Positions 51,963-59,553 of a DNA stretch of 64,000 nucleotides are shown here, piece by piece. Origin of the DNA: Gemmata sp. (lineage in GTDB: Bacteria > Planctomycetota > Planctomycetia > Gemmatales > Gemmataceae); NCBI GenBank assembly GCA_025055115.1, contig JANWYJ010000026.1:1-64000 (forward strand), given 5' to 3'. Below the pieces are notes generated by a model. It was not told where the DNA came from. It saw nothing but the letters and a program-made list of their open reading frames with translations, and searched no databases. The number at the start of each line of letters is the position of its first letter. The stretch's first letter is position 1. Made by a program: the position numbers and the translations under genes.

Positions 51963-52970
51963 TTACAGGCGGGAAAAGAATTTGTCCTTGACTTGGGGAT
52001 TGACGATCCATTCCGCAGGCCACTGCCCCGCCAACAGTTGCACGATGGCTTGGGCCGGTACGCGGGCCATTTCTTGCCGCGAACGTTCATCCACTCCCGC
52101 GGTATGGGCGGTCACCAGGATATTATCGAGCTGAAACAACGGATTGTCACCGGGTGGCTCAGATTCGTAAACATCCAGTCCAGCACCGGCAATACGGCGG
52201 GCCACCAAAGCTTCGTAAAGGTCGCTCTCCTTCACCACCCCGCCCCGCGAGGTATTCAGCAGGTAGGCCGTGGGCTTCATCCAGGATAGGGTGTCGCGAT
52301 TGATCAAATTGCGGGTCAAGGGGGTTTTGGGTACATGGAGCGTAACAATATCAGCCGTTCGCAACAATTCCTCCAGGGGCACAAATCGGATTCCGTGCTG
52401 TTGCGCGAAGGCGGCGTCGGGGGCAATGTCGGTGGCGATCACTTGCAAACCAAAGGGGATGGCTCGCAACGCCACAGCCTTGCCGATTCGCCCTAAACCG
52501 ATGATGCCCAAGGTTTTACCGCGAATATGACCGACCGCACGCCGGGGCCACAACCCACGACGGATTTCCGTGTCTTGCTCACGCAACTTGCGCATCAAGG
52601 CCAGCATCAGCATGAAGGTGTGTTCGGCGACTGCTTCTTGATTGGTACCGGGGGCATAGCAGACCACCACCCCCCAATCCGTCGCCGCGGCCAGGTCCAC
52701 GGCATCGTAACCGACCCCAGCTCGGGCGATCACTTTCAAGCCGGCCGCTGCGGCTTTTTCGATGACTGCCCGTGTATATGGCTCACTCCCAGCCAAAGAA
52801 GCCACACATCCGGGCAGCTGCGCCAGCAACTCGGCTTCGCTCATCTGCACCTCGGTGCGAAAATCGTTCCGCGGGGGATATTCGATGGTGAAACCCGCTT
52901 CGCGAAGAATCGGGCCGTAAACATCTTCAATTTCCCGCAACGGTGCCGGAGCCACCAAAACACGACGCAT
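51963..52970 (-). CDS. D-isomer 2-hydroxyacid dehydrogenase (phosphoglycerate dehydrogenase-like)
   Basis: A 335-residue NAD-dependent dehydrogenase. The NAD fold has GKTLGIIGLGRIGKAVALRA near residue 147, LHVPKTPLTRNLI near 210, the catalytic Arg in NTSRGGVVKESDL, the acidic residue in DVYESEPP, and the catalytic His in VTAHTAGVDERS near 290. It resembles 3-phosphoglycerate dehydrogenase of serine synthesis but has no C-terminal ACT or ASB domain, so glyoxylate or hydroxypyruvate reduction is also possible. The ATG at 52970 follows GGAAG; a longer open frame upstream crosses intergenic repeats. First gene of the series with the ABC transporter. Confidence 0.87.
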   Translation of the reverse strand: MRRVLVAPAPLREIEDVYGPILREAGFTIEYPPRNDFRTEVQMSEAELLAQLPGCVASLAGSEPYTRAVIEKAAAAGLKVIARAGVGYDAVDLAAATDWGVVVCYAPGTNQEAVAEHTFMLMLALMRKLREQDTEIRRGLWPRRAVGHIRGKTLGIIGLGRIGKAVALRAIPFGLQVIATDIAPDAAFAQQHGIRFVPLEELLRTADIVTLHVPKTPLTRNLINRDTLSWMKPTAYLLNTSRGGVVKESDLYEALVARRIAGAGLDVYESEPPGDNPLFQLDNILVTAHTAGVDERSRQEMARVPAQAIVQLLAGQWPAEWIVNPQVKDKFFSRL

Positions 52971-53158
52971 GAACGTTCTTCCGTAGAAAATAATCACGAC
53001 GATCCGCGGACAGCATACAAAAAACGACGCCGTTTGGGAATCAACAGCCCTCCGACCAGACTCCGACCGGAAAAATCCTGATCCGGTCTCGAAGTATCCG
53101 CAGTGGCGTCGGCAACGATGCGTTTCTCCAAACCCCTTTTGCAGCGCCCCGGAGCCAG

Positions 53159-53215
53159 ATTCGGGAATTGTGGCAAAAACAACAGATATTTTTAGGGCAT
53201 TCGCGGAATTGTGGC
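53159..53215. repeat. 17-bp direct repeat, 40-bp offset
   Basis: The two copies (53159-53174 and 53199-53215) differ by one inserted base. Confidence 0.75.
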
Positions 53216-53280
53216 CAACTTTCTTGACGGAACACAAACTTCAGGGGATGATAGAGGTAGAAGGTACGGGTGTTCCGTAC

Positions 53281-53286
53281 TATAAT
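53281..53286 (+). promoter_or_regulatory. rsfS: Candidate -10 box for rsfS
   Basis: A perfect TATAAT preceded by GTAC, 136 bases before the rsfS start. The -35 position (about 53258-53263) reads TAGAAG and is poor, so the promoter is tentative. Confidence 0.35.
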
Positions 53287-53421
53287 CAGCCGGCATGGCT
53301 TGGTCGATTGTCGACCACGGAGGCACACCCACGACACTGGTGATTGACACACCTGTTCCGCGGTATCCACCGCCTCCGGAGGCCATCTCCATGCCCTGAA
53401 GGAGGCGACTTGAACACCGCT

Positions 53422-53823
53422 ATGCTGAACACGGTGAACACGGTGCCCATCTCTTCCCCGGCCCCGCTTCGTAGCGCTCGTTATCGAGCGTGTCTTGCCG
53501 CTCGTGTCGCTGCGGAAAACAAGGGCCGCGACATCCTGGTACTCGACATGCGCTCGTGTACCCCCCTATTCGACTACTTCATTCTCGCCACCGGTACCAG
53601 CCGCCGCCAAATCCACACCCTTGCGGAAGAAACCGACGCCGCATTGCGTGCCGAAGGCGATTCCCGGCTCAGTATCGAAGGCTATGAGGCGAGCAAGTGG
53701 ATCGTCCAGGATTACGGGGACATTCTTGTTCACGTGTTCGACCCCGACACCCGCGAATACTACAAACTGGAAGAACTCTGGGCCGATGCCCAACGGGTGG
53801 ATTGGGAACATGAGGACCAATAA
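53422..53823 (+). CDS. rsfS: Ribosome silencing factor RsfS
   Basis: A 133-residue RsfS (Iojap/YbeB). It binds ribosomal protein uL14 of the 50S subunit and stops subunit joining when nutrients run low. The family signature runs from GRDILVLDMRSCTPLFDYFI (near residue 37) through ATGTSRRQIHTLAEE, and SKWIVQDYGDILVHVFDPDTREYYKLEELWAD near 95-124. The first 20 residues are a short Ala/Pro-rich lead. ATG at 53422 is used here, but a TTG at 53410 is closer to the AAGGAGG ribosome binding site (53399-53405) and may be the true start. ArgRS follows after 227 bases. Confidence 0.93.
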   Translation: MLNTVNTVPISSPAPLRSARYRACLAARVAAENKGRDILVLDMRSCTPLFDYFILATGTSRRQIHTLAEETDAALRAEGDSRLSIEGYEASKWIVQDYGDILVHVFDPDTREYYKLEELWADAQRVDWEHEDQ

Positions 53824-54050
53824 CGCTCCTGTGGCCAACTAGGGAGCTTCACTCGCACAACGATTCCGTCGGCCAAGCTACCGCTCAATGGGGCGGCGGC
53901 TCTGGCCGACAGTCGCTTTGGCGAATGCCACGCTCATCACCACTCCGAGCGGACAGAACACATTATTCCCCCAACCACCACCGAATCGGTACCCCCAGAC
54001 CTGCCACGACACGCAGAACGGCCCAGCCACCCTCGACTGAGAACGGCTCT

Positions 54051-55877
54051 ATGAACCTGCTGACGGAAATTCGCTCCCTCTTTCGACCGGCGCTGACGGC
54101 GATGGTCCCTGAGCCAGCCCTGGTGCCTGAGTTCCTGGCCGCCATCAAACCCACGGCCAATCCGGAACATGGCGACTATCAGGCTAACTGCGCGATGGCA
54201 CTCGGCAAAGTTCTCGGCCAAAAGCCCCCCCAGGTCGCGCAGCAACTGGTGGCTGCTTTACCGGCCAACGATCGGCTCGAAAAACCGACCATCGCAGGAC
54301 CAGGGTTCATCAATCTCCGCTTCAAAACTGAATTTCTCGCCCAAGCTCTCCGGCAGATCGCCACCGATCCCAAACTCGGGGTGGCTCCCGTTGCCGCCGC
54401 GAAAACCTACGTTATCGACTACTCCTCCCCCAACGTCGCCAAACCGCTCCATGTCGGCCACCTCCGCAGTACCATCATTGGCGATGCCATCACGCGCATT
54501 CTTCGCTTCCTGGGTCACAAAGTCATCACCGACAATCACCTAGGCGATTGGGGCACGCAGTTTGGCATTTTGCTTTACGGATACAAAAACTTCCGCAACG
54601 ACGCCGCGTTTGCGGCCGACCCAGTCCGCGAACTGTTACGGCTCTATGTCCATGTCCGCCATTTGGCCCACTTGGCCGAGGACGACGACGACGACGCAGC
54701 CACCGACAACCCCGTGATGGCGGCATGCCGGGAAGAAACCGCCAAACTCCACGCGGGCGATCCGGAAAACGTGGCCTTATGGAAACTCTTCATGCCCGCG
54801 TGTATGGAAATGCTCCGCCCCATCTATGAACGGCTCGGTATCTTGCCGTTCGACTACCAACACGGCGAAAGTTTCTACCATCCTATGCTGCCGGCCGTGG
54901 TCGAGGAGTTGCTCGCCAAGAAAATCGCCTTCGAGAGCCACGGGGCTATCGTCATCCCCAATGCCAAAGGCATCATCCCCCAAACCCCCGAGGAGCAGAA
55001 GAAGGAAGACCCCCCCGCGATCATCCGGAAACGCGATGGAGCCTTCACGTACATGACGAGCGACTTGGCCACCATCAAGTACCGGGCCGAGCAATTCCAG
55101 CCGCACGCGATCCTCTACGTTGTCGGGGCACCGCAAGCCTTGCACTTCAAAACGCTCTTCGCTCAAGCCCGACGTTGGGGCTATACCGCGATCGACTTTC
55201 AGCACATCCAATTCGGCTCAATGCTCGGGCCGGATCGCAAAATGTTCGCCACGCGCAAAGGTGGTACGGTGGAATTGATGGAATTGCTCGACGACGCCGC
55301 AGCTCTGAGCCTGCAGAAGTACGAGGCCGGAGTCGCAGAGCGCCGCGCCCACGGTCACAAAGTCTACGAAGCCACCGCCGCGGAAAAACAGATGATTGCC
55401 GAAGTCGTGGGTGTCGGTGCGGTCAAATACGCCGACCTCAGTCAAAACCGGACCACGGATTACGTCTTCGATCTCGATAAAATGACGGCTACGGTGGGGA
55501 ACACCGCAGCCTACATGCAATACGCCTATGCCCGTTGCTGCGGTATTTTCCGCGAAGGCCAGGTCGACCCGGCCCGCTTCCGCCATCAGCCCCCCGATGT
55601 GATTTTTTCTCATCCGGCCGAGCGGGCCTTGGCTCTCCAACTGTTGCGGTTCCCGGAGGCGGTCGAGAATGCCGCAGCGGAGTACTACCCCCACCTGATG
55701 ACGGCGTATCTGTGGGAATTGGCCAAAAGTTACAGTGTCTTTTTCGAAAACTGCCCGGTCCTGAAGGCTGAAACACCCCAACTTCGCGACAGCCGTCTCT
55801 TACTGGTCGATTTGGTGGCCCGCACGATCCGGCAGTCGTTGGAGTTACTGGGTATTGGGGTGATGGAGCGGATGTAA
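54051..55877 (+). CDS. argS: Arginyl-tRNA synthetase
   Basis: A 608-residue class I ArgRS. An N-terminal Add1 domain (residues 1-110, GDYQANCAMALGK) recognises the tRNA elbow; the catalytic fold has SSPNVAKPLHVGHLRSTIIGD with HVGH as the HIGH motif (near 130), and the second signature is DRKMFATRKGGTVEL near 400, in the diverged form usual for ArgRS. The anticodon-binding DALR domain follows, ending VDLVARTIRQSLELLGIGVMERM. An acidic EDDDDDAATDN stretch near residue 210 is an insertion. The ATG at 54051 is the family start; an open extension upstream is not homologous. The stop codon lies inside a three-copy repeat. Confidence 0.95.
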   Translation: MNLLTEIRSLFRPALTAMVPEPALVPEFLAAIKPTANPEHGDYQANCAMALGKVLGQKPPQVAQQLVAALPANDRLEKPTIAGPGFINLRFKTEFLAQALRQIATDPKLGVAPVAAAKTYVIDYSSPNVAKPLHVGHLRSTIIGDAITRILRFLGHKVITDNHLGDWGTQFGILLYGYKNFRNDAAFAADPVRELLRLYVHVRHLAHLAEDDDDDAATDNPVMAACREETAKLHAGDPENVALWKLFMPACMEMLRPIYERLGILPFDYQHGESFYHPMLPAVVEELLAKKIAFESHGAIVIPNAKGIIPQTPEEQKKEDPPAIIRKRDGAFTYMTSDLATIKYRAEQFQPHAILYVVGAPQALHFKTLFAQARRWGYTAIDFQHIQFGSMLGPDRKMFATRKGGTVELMELLDDAAALSLQKYEAGVAERRAHGHKVYEATAAEKQMIAEVVGVGAVKYADLSQNRTTDYVFDLDKMTATVGNTAAYMQYAYARCCGIFREGQVDPARFRHQPPDVIFSHPAERALALQLLRFPEAVENAAAEYYPHLMTAYLWELAKSYSVFFENCPVLKAETPQLRDSRLLLVDLVARTIRQSLELLGIGVMERM

Positions 55878-55931
55878 CCGTATAGATGTGACCGTATAAT
55901 GATGGATCGATGTGACCGTATAATGATGGAT
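55869..55931. repeat. Three-copy repeat at the argS stop, carrying two TATAAT boxes
   Basis: GATGTAACCGTATA at 55871-55884 holds the argS stop. GATGTGACCGTATAATGATG and three more bases follow at 55885-55907 and again at 55909-55931 (23/23; offset 24). Each of the two full copies holds a perfect TATAAT (55895-55900 and 55919-55924). Confidence 0.85.
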
Positions 55932-55960
55932 GGGCCGTGCGGGCCACGGTGTCACCATAA

Positions 55961-55977
55961 AGCCCCGCTCAGGGGCT
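55961..55977 (+). terminator. argS: Weak hairpin after argS
   Basis: AGCCCC (55961-55966) and GGGGCT (55972-55977) form a six-pair stem with a five-base loop, followed by ATCCTTGTT, a poor T-tract. Confidence 0.35.
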
Positions 55978-55986
55978 ATCCTTGTT

Positions 55987-56051
55987 AGTGGTTCTGTACG
56001 TCTTTGTGGTTTTGAGTGGTTCTGTGCGTCTTAGTGGTTGTGTGCGTCATC
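55987..56051. repeat. Three-copy 19-bp repeat upstream of obgE
   Basis: AGTGGTTCTGTACGTCTTT at 55987-56005, a close variant at 56015-56033 (17/19; offset 28) and a third at 56033-56051. They form the leader of the obgE operon. Confidence 0.8.
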
Positions 56052-56123
56052 GTCATGGTATTCGGCTGAGGCACGAGGGATGATGTTGGGCCATCGTCTG
56101 GGTTGAATGGAGCAAAAGTAGCG

Positions 56124-57239
56124 ATGTTTGTGGATCGTGTGGAATTGTATGTCAAAGGGGGTGACGGGGGGCGCGGAGCCGCCACCTTCCGGCGGGAAAA
56201 GTACGTTCCCCGCGGTGGACCCGACGGTGGCGATGGCGGCGATGGCGGCTCGGTGATTGTCCGCGTGGATGTCAATGCCGATAATCTCGCCGGCTTGACG
56301 ATGAAAAAACATTGGAGAGCCAAAAACGGGCAACCGGGCCAAAGTGCCAAATGCGCGGGGAAAAATGCCGACGATGTCATTCTTCTGGTGCCACCGGGGA
56401 CTATCGTCCGCGACCGCGACCGGGGCCACATCCTCAAAGACTTAATCGCCCCCGGTGACGAAGTGATCGTCGCCAAAGGCGGCAGAGGGGGCCGCGGCAA
56501 TGTACATTTCAAAAGTGCCACCAATCGCACCCCCCGGGAATTTGAACCTGGTGAACCCGGTGAAGAACGGTGGATCATTCTCGAATTGAAGGTGATTGCT
56601 GATGCTGGCCTGGTGGGCTTTCCCAATGCTGGCAAATCGACGCTTCTTTCCCGCTTAAGCCGGGCCACGCCGGAAATCGCCCCCTATCCGTTCACCACGA
56701 AATACCCCCACCTGGGCATCGTCACATGGGGCGACGGTGGATTCGTGTTGGCCGATTTACCTGGATTGATTGAAGGTGCTGCCCAAGGGGTAGGTTTGGG
56801 CCATGAGTTTCTTCGGCATGTGGAGCGGACACGGGTTCTCATCCATTTAGTAGAACCGTTTCCCAGCGACGGCAGCGACCCGGTTCACAACTACCATGCG
56901 ATTCGCAAGGAATTGCGGGACTACATCGTTCCACTCGATACCAAGCCCGAGGTCGTCTGTATCAGCAAAGCGGAACTGACCGGGGCCGAGCAAGTCCGCG
57001 ACCGGCTAGCCGCCGACATCGGCCGCGAAGTGCTGTTGATTTCCGCGGTGACTGGGGAAGGCCTGCACCGCTTGGTGGCTCGCGTTGCCCAAATGATTGC
57101 CGAACGGAAACGCGCCGACACGCTGGCCGCCCAGCAGCCGAAACCGACGCAGTTTGCCACACAACCCGCCATCCGCACCAGCCAATTTCAAACAACCCCG
57201 GTGGCCCACATCACGCCCCCGCTGGAGGAATCGTCGTGA
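56124..57239 (+). CDS. obgE: GTPase ObgE/CgtA
   Basis: A 371-residue Obg GTPase acting in 50S subunit assembly and stress signalling. The Gly-rich Obg domain fills residues 1-158 (VKGGDGGRGAATFRREKYVP, then GGDGGDGGSVIVRVD). The G domain has G1 GFPNAGKST, switch region YPFTTKYP, G3 DLPGLIEGA and G5 ISAVTGEGL. The G4 position reads SKAEL instead of the canonical NKxD, an unusual change at the base-specificity site. A short C-terminal tail rich in Gln, Thr and Pro replaces an OCT domain. The ATG at 56124 follows GGAG. Its TGA overlaps the GTG of coaX (GTGA), making a coupled operon. Confidence 0.93.
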   Translation: MFVDRVELYVKGGDGGRGAATFRREKYVPRGGPDGGDGGDGGSVIVRVDVNADNLAGLTMKKHWRAKNGQPGQSAKCAGKNADDVILLVPPGTIVRDRDRGHILKDLIAPGDEVIVAKGGRGGRGNVHFKSATNRTPREFEPGEPGEERWIILELKVIADAGLVGFPNAGKSTLLSRLSRATPEIAPYPFTTKYPHLGIVTWGDGGFVLADLPGLIEGAAQGVGLGHEFLRHVERTRVLIHLVEPFPSDGSDPVHNYHAIRKELRDYIVPLDTKPEVVCISKAELTGAEQVRDRLAADIGREVLLISAVTGEGLHRLVARVAQMIAERKRADTLAAQQPKPTQFATQPAIRTSQFQTTPVAHITPPLEESS

Positions 57240-58000
57240 CGCCCCATGTGGTCGTCGACATCGGGAATTCCCGGATGAAATGGGGGATTTGTTGTCACCA
57301 CCAGGTTACGCAGATTCTGCGGCTGCCCCTCGACGAAGCCGATGCATGGCGTGACGCCTTGGCACAACTTAGTTGGTCGCCGGCTGAGTCCTGGCAATGG
57401 GCCGTCGCTAGCGTCAACCCGCACGCCTTGGAGCGGTTTCTGGCATGGCTGCCCGCGTCCCAACGCGTTGTCGTCTTCGATGATTTCACCGCCCTGCCGA
57501 TTCGGCTCAACGTTGCGGAACCGCAGCAGGTCGGGCTTGATCGCCTCTTGGGTTGTATTGCTGCGATCGCCCTGACTCCTGCCGCCACGGCGACGATCAC
57601 CGTCGATATTGGAACGGCGGTCACGGTCAATTGCGTAGATGCGGTGGGGGTGTTTCAGGGTGGGGCCATCTTCCCCGGACCACGTCTTATGGGGCGTGCC
57701 TTGCATGCCTTCACCGCGAAATTGCCGCTGGTGGACCTGACAGAACCACCGCTTGACCCCTTTCCCGGCCGCTCCACCCTCAGTGCCATCCGTCATGGCA
57801 TCCGGGCGGCTCTCTGGGGCGGGGTGGATCACGCCGTGCAGCGCTGGGTGAAAAGCCATTCCTGCCCGGTGTGGTTGTATGTGACGGGAGGAGGGGCCGG
57901 ACTGCTCGCCGACTATGAACCCGCGAACGTCCAGGCTATCCATCGCATCCCGGCTCTGACGCTGGAGGGTATCCGCATCGCTGCCGAGACACGGCCATGA
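57236..58000 (+). CDS. coaX: Type III pantothenate kinase
   Basis: A 254-residue CoaX that phosphorylates pantothenate in the first step of CoA synthesis and, unlike CoaA, is not inhibited by CoA. Motifs are DIGNSRMKWG at residues 8-17 (phosphate loop), the GLDRLLGCIAA segment near 100, TVDIGTAVTVNCVD near 120, and QGGAIFPGPRLMGRALHAFTAKLP near 138. The second-motif Asp residues needed for catalysis are present. The GTG start lies eight bases after GGAGGAA and overlaps the obgE stop by four bases. The next gene overlaps its stop as ATGA. Confidence 0.92.
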   Translation: MTPHVVVDIGNSRMKWGICCHHQVTQILRLPLDEADAWRDALAQLSWSPAESWQWAVASVNPHALERFLAWLPASQRVVVFDDFTALPIRLNVAEPQQVGLDRLLGCIAAIALTPAATATITVDIGTAVTVNCVDAVGVFQGGAIFPGPRLMGRALHAFTAKLPLVDLTEPPLDPFPGRSTLSAIRHGIRAALWGGVDHAVQRWVKSHSCPVWLYVTGGGAGLLADYEPANVQAIHRIPALTLEGIRIAAETRP

Positions 58001-59145
58001 GCGACATTGTCGTAACACCACTCACTCCCCCAGGACGGGGGGCCATCGCCGTCGTTGAGGTCCGTGGGTCTGGGGCCTGGGAAGTGGCCCGGCAGGGCTT
58101 CCGTCCTCGGGGTCAGCCGTTACCAGACCAGCCGGAGCTTCACCGTTTCTGGTTGGGTACCTTCGCGGGGGATGAGGTCATCCTGGCCGTGACCGCTTCC
58201 CAGCGCCTGGAAATCCACTGCCACGGCGGTCGTCGCGTCGTCCAACGCGTCATTGACCAGATTCTGAACACTTGTCCCCATGTGGTCATCGAATCCCTTC
58301 AAGACAATCCCGATGATGGACTGTACCCGCTCCTCCACGCCCCGACGCTGCGAACCGCCAGTATCCTGCTCGATCAATGGCAGGGGGCTTTGGCGGAGGA
58401 ACTCCAGCGGATTCAGGACGCTGTGGATACGACTCCCCACAAGGCAGCATCGGCCCTTGCGCGGCTGGCGGAGTTCGGTGAACGTGTCGGCAAACATCTG
58501 GTGGAGCCGTGGCAAGTGGTGATCGCTGGCCCACCCAACGCGGGGAAAAGCTCGCTCGTGAATGCCTTGGTCGGTTATCAGCGCTCGGTGGTATCGGCAG
58601 TGCCCGGCACGACACGCGATCCCGTCAGCGTCTGCACGGCCTTCGAGGGTTGGCCGGTGGAATTGTTCGACACCGCGGGCTTACGCGACGCCAGCGGTTT
58701 GGAGGCTGAGGGAATCGCCTTGGCGCGGCGTCGGCTTCAGCAAGCCGATGCCATCGTTTGGGTCACGGATGCAACAAGCCCAGAAACCGTCGTGCCGGAC
58801 CCGGAAACAGTGGCCGTGGTTCCACTACCGGCGAGCGCTTGGATCTGGGTTCGCAATAAAGTCGATCGACTGCCCGCATCACAGCGGCACGAGCCAACGA
58901 CGGCCATCGCACTTTCGGCCAAAACCGGGGAACATCTTGGCCAACTGATCTCCGCGATTGTGACGCGCCTGGTTCCCCATCCGCCGCCACCGGGTGCCGC
59001 AGTGCCTTATACGCCCGGTTTGATTGAACGCATCTCCCGTGCCAATAAGGCTTTAAGCGAAAACCAGTTCTCTGTCTGTCGGCAATTGCTCGATGACGCC
59101 AGGCGTTGGGACCAAGCCTACCGGACAACCGTCAGCGGCCTTTAG
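57997..59145 (+). CDS. MnmE-like GTPase lacking the catalytic C terminus
   Basis: A 382-residue paralogue of the tRNA-modifying GTPase MnmE (about 450 residues). The N-terminal domain starts PLTPPGRGAIAVVEVRGSG and keeps EIHCHGGRRVVQRV, but the RxxxPGEFTxRAFLNGK motif of MnmE is replaced by LHAPTLRTASILLDQW. The G domain is complete: G1 GPPNAGKSS, G2 VPGTTRDPVS, G3 DTAGLRD, G4 NKVD and G5 SAKTGEHL. The protein ends with TTVSGL and lacks the CxGKF cysteine that MnmE needs. It is therefore unlikely to form cmnm5U and may be a regulator or ribosome factor. Overlaps coaX by four bases. Confidence 0.85.
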   Translation: MSDIVVTPLTPPGRGAIAVVEVRGSGAWEVARQGFRPRGQPLPDQPELHRFWLGTFAGDEVILAVTASQRLEIHCHGGRRVVQRVIDQILNTCPHVVIESLQDNPDDGLYPLLHAPTLRTASILLDQWQGALAEELQRIQDAVDTTPHKAASALARLAEFGERVGKHLVEPWQVVIAGPPNAGKSSLVNALVGYQRSVVSAVPGTTRDPVSVCTAFEGWPVELFDTAGLRDASGLEAEGIALARRRLQQADAIVWVTDATSPETVVPDPETVAVVPLPASAWIWVRNKVDRLPASQRHEPTTAIALSAKTGEHLGQLISAIVTRLVPHPPPPGAAVPYTPGLIERISRANKALSENQFSVCRQLLDDARRWDQAYRTTVSGL

Positions 59146-59244
59146 GTCAACCACCGCCGGTGGGTTGATCGTGGGCTGTGTTCCCCCAGTGGCCAAGATG
59201 ATTCCGGCACGAGACGGCAACGAGGAGGCCCCAGGGGATGCTCG

Positions 59245-59312
59245 CGAGACTATAGAACTGGGCTTAACTGGCTTGGCCCCTTCACGAGACTACCAGAGCT
59301 GGGCTTAACTGG
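59245..59312. repeat. 28-bp direct repeat, 40-bp offset
   Basis: CGAGACTA..AGA.CTGGGCTTAACTGG units at 59245-59271 and 59285-59312 with a one-base gap. Confidence 0.8.
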
Positions 59313-59428
59313 GCCTAGACCCTTCCTGGAGGGATGGGAACGAGCTTCTGAGGCTATTTCAGGACGTGCTGTCACCCACCCGACAGACCGCCGTCATAAC
59401 TGGGGTTCATAAACGATCTTGCGAAGCT

Positions 59429-59539
59429 GTTGCAGGGCAGATTGTCGCTTTTGCAAGCCAAATCCCTCCCACTGAGGGCGTTCTAAACACTGGTTAGCCA
59501 TGTTGCAGGGCGCATGGTCACCGTTGCAAGCCAAATCGC
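59429..59539. repeat. Spaced direct repeat, 73-bp offset
   Basis: A 38-bp unit at 59429-59466 recurs at 59502-59539 (31/38); both start GTTGCAGGGC and end with TTGCAAGCCAAATC. The spacer is 35 bases. Confidence 0.85.
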
Positions 59540-59553
59540 CGGTCCACGCGCCG

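Larger units (their letters stand above)
52971..53421. other. Divergent intergenic region with promoter-like and repeat elements
   Basis: No gene recognised between the dehydrogenase and rsfS. CTCCGACC occurs at 53050 and 53061. ATTCGGGAATTGTGGC at 53159-53174 recurs as ATTCGCGGAATTGTGGC at 53199-53215. A perfect -10 hexamer TATAAT stands at 53281-53286, without a good -35 at the usual distance. Upstream of rsfS is an AAGGAGG at 53399-53405. Confidence 0.6.
59146..59553. other. Convergent intergenic region with two repeat pairs
   Basis: Between two convergent genes. Directly after the MnmE-like stop an imperfect inverted repeat (TCAACC near 59148 with GGTTGA near 59163) may mark the transcript end. 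Two direct-repeat pairs, listed separately, take up most of the remainder. No gene or RNA recognised. Confidence 0.55.

Noticed and set aside
52971-53237. N-terminal extension of the hydroxyacid dehydrogenase
   Set aside because: The extra residues cross a direct repeat, lack homology, and the ATG at 52970 has a good ribosome binding site.
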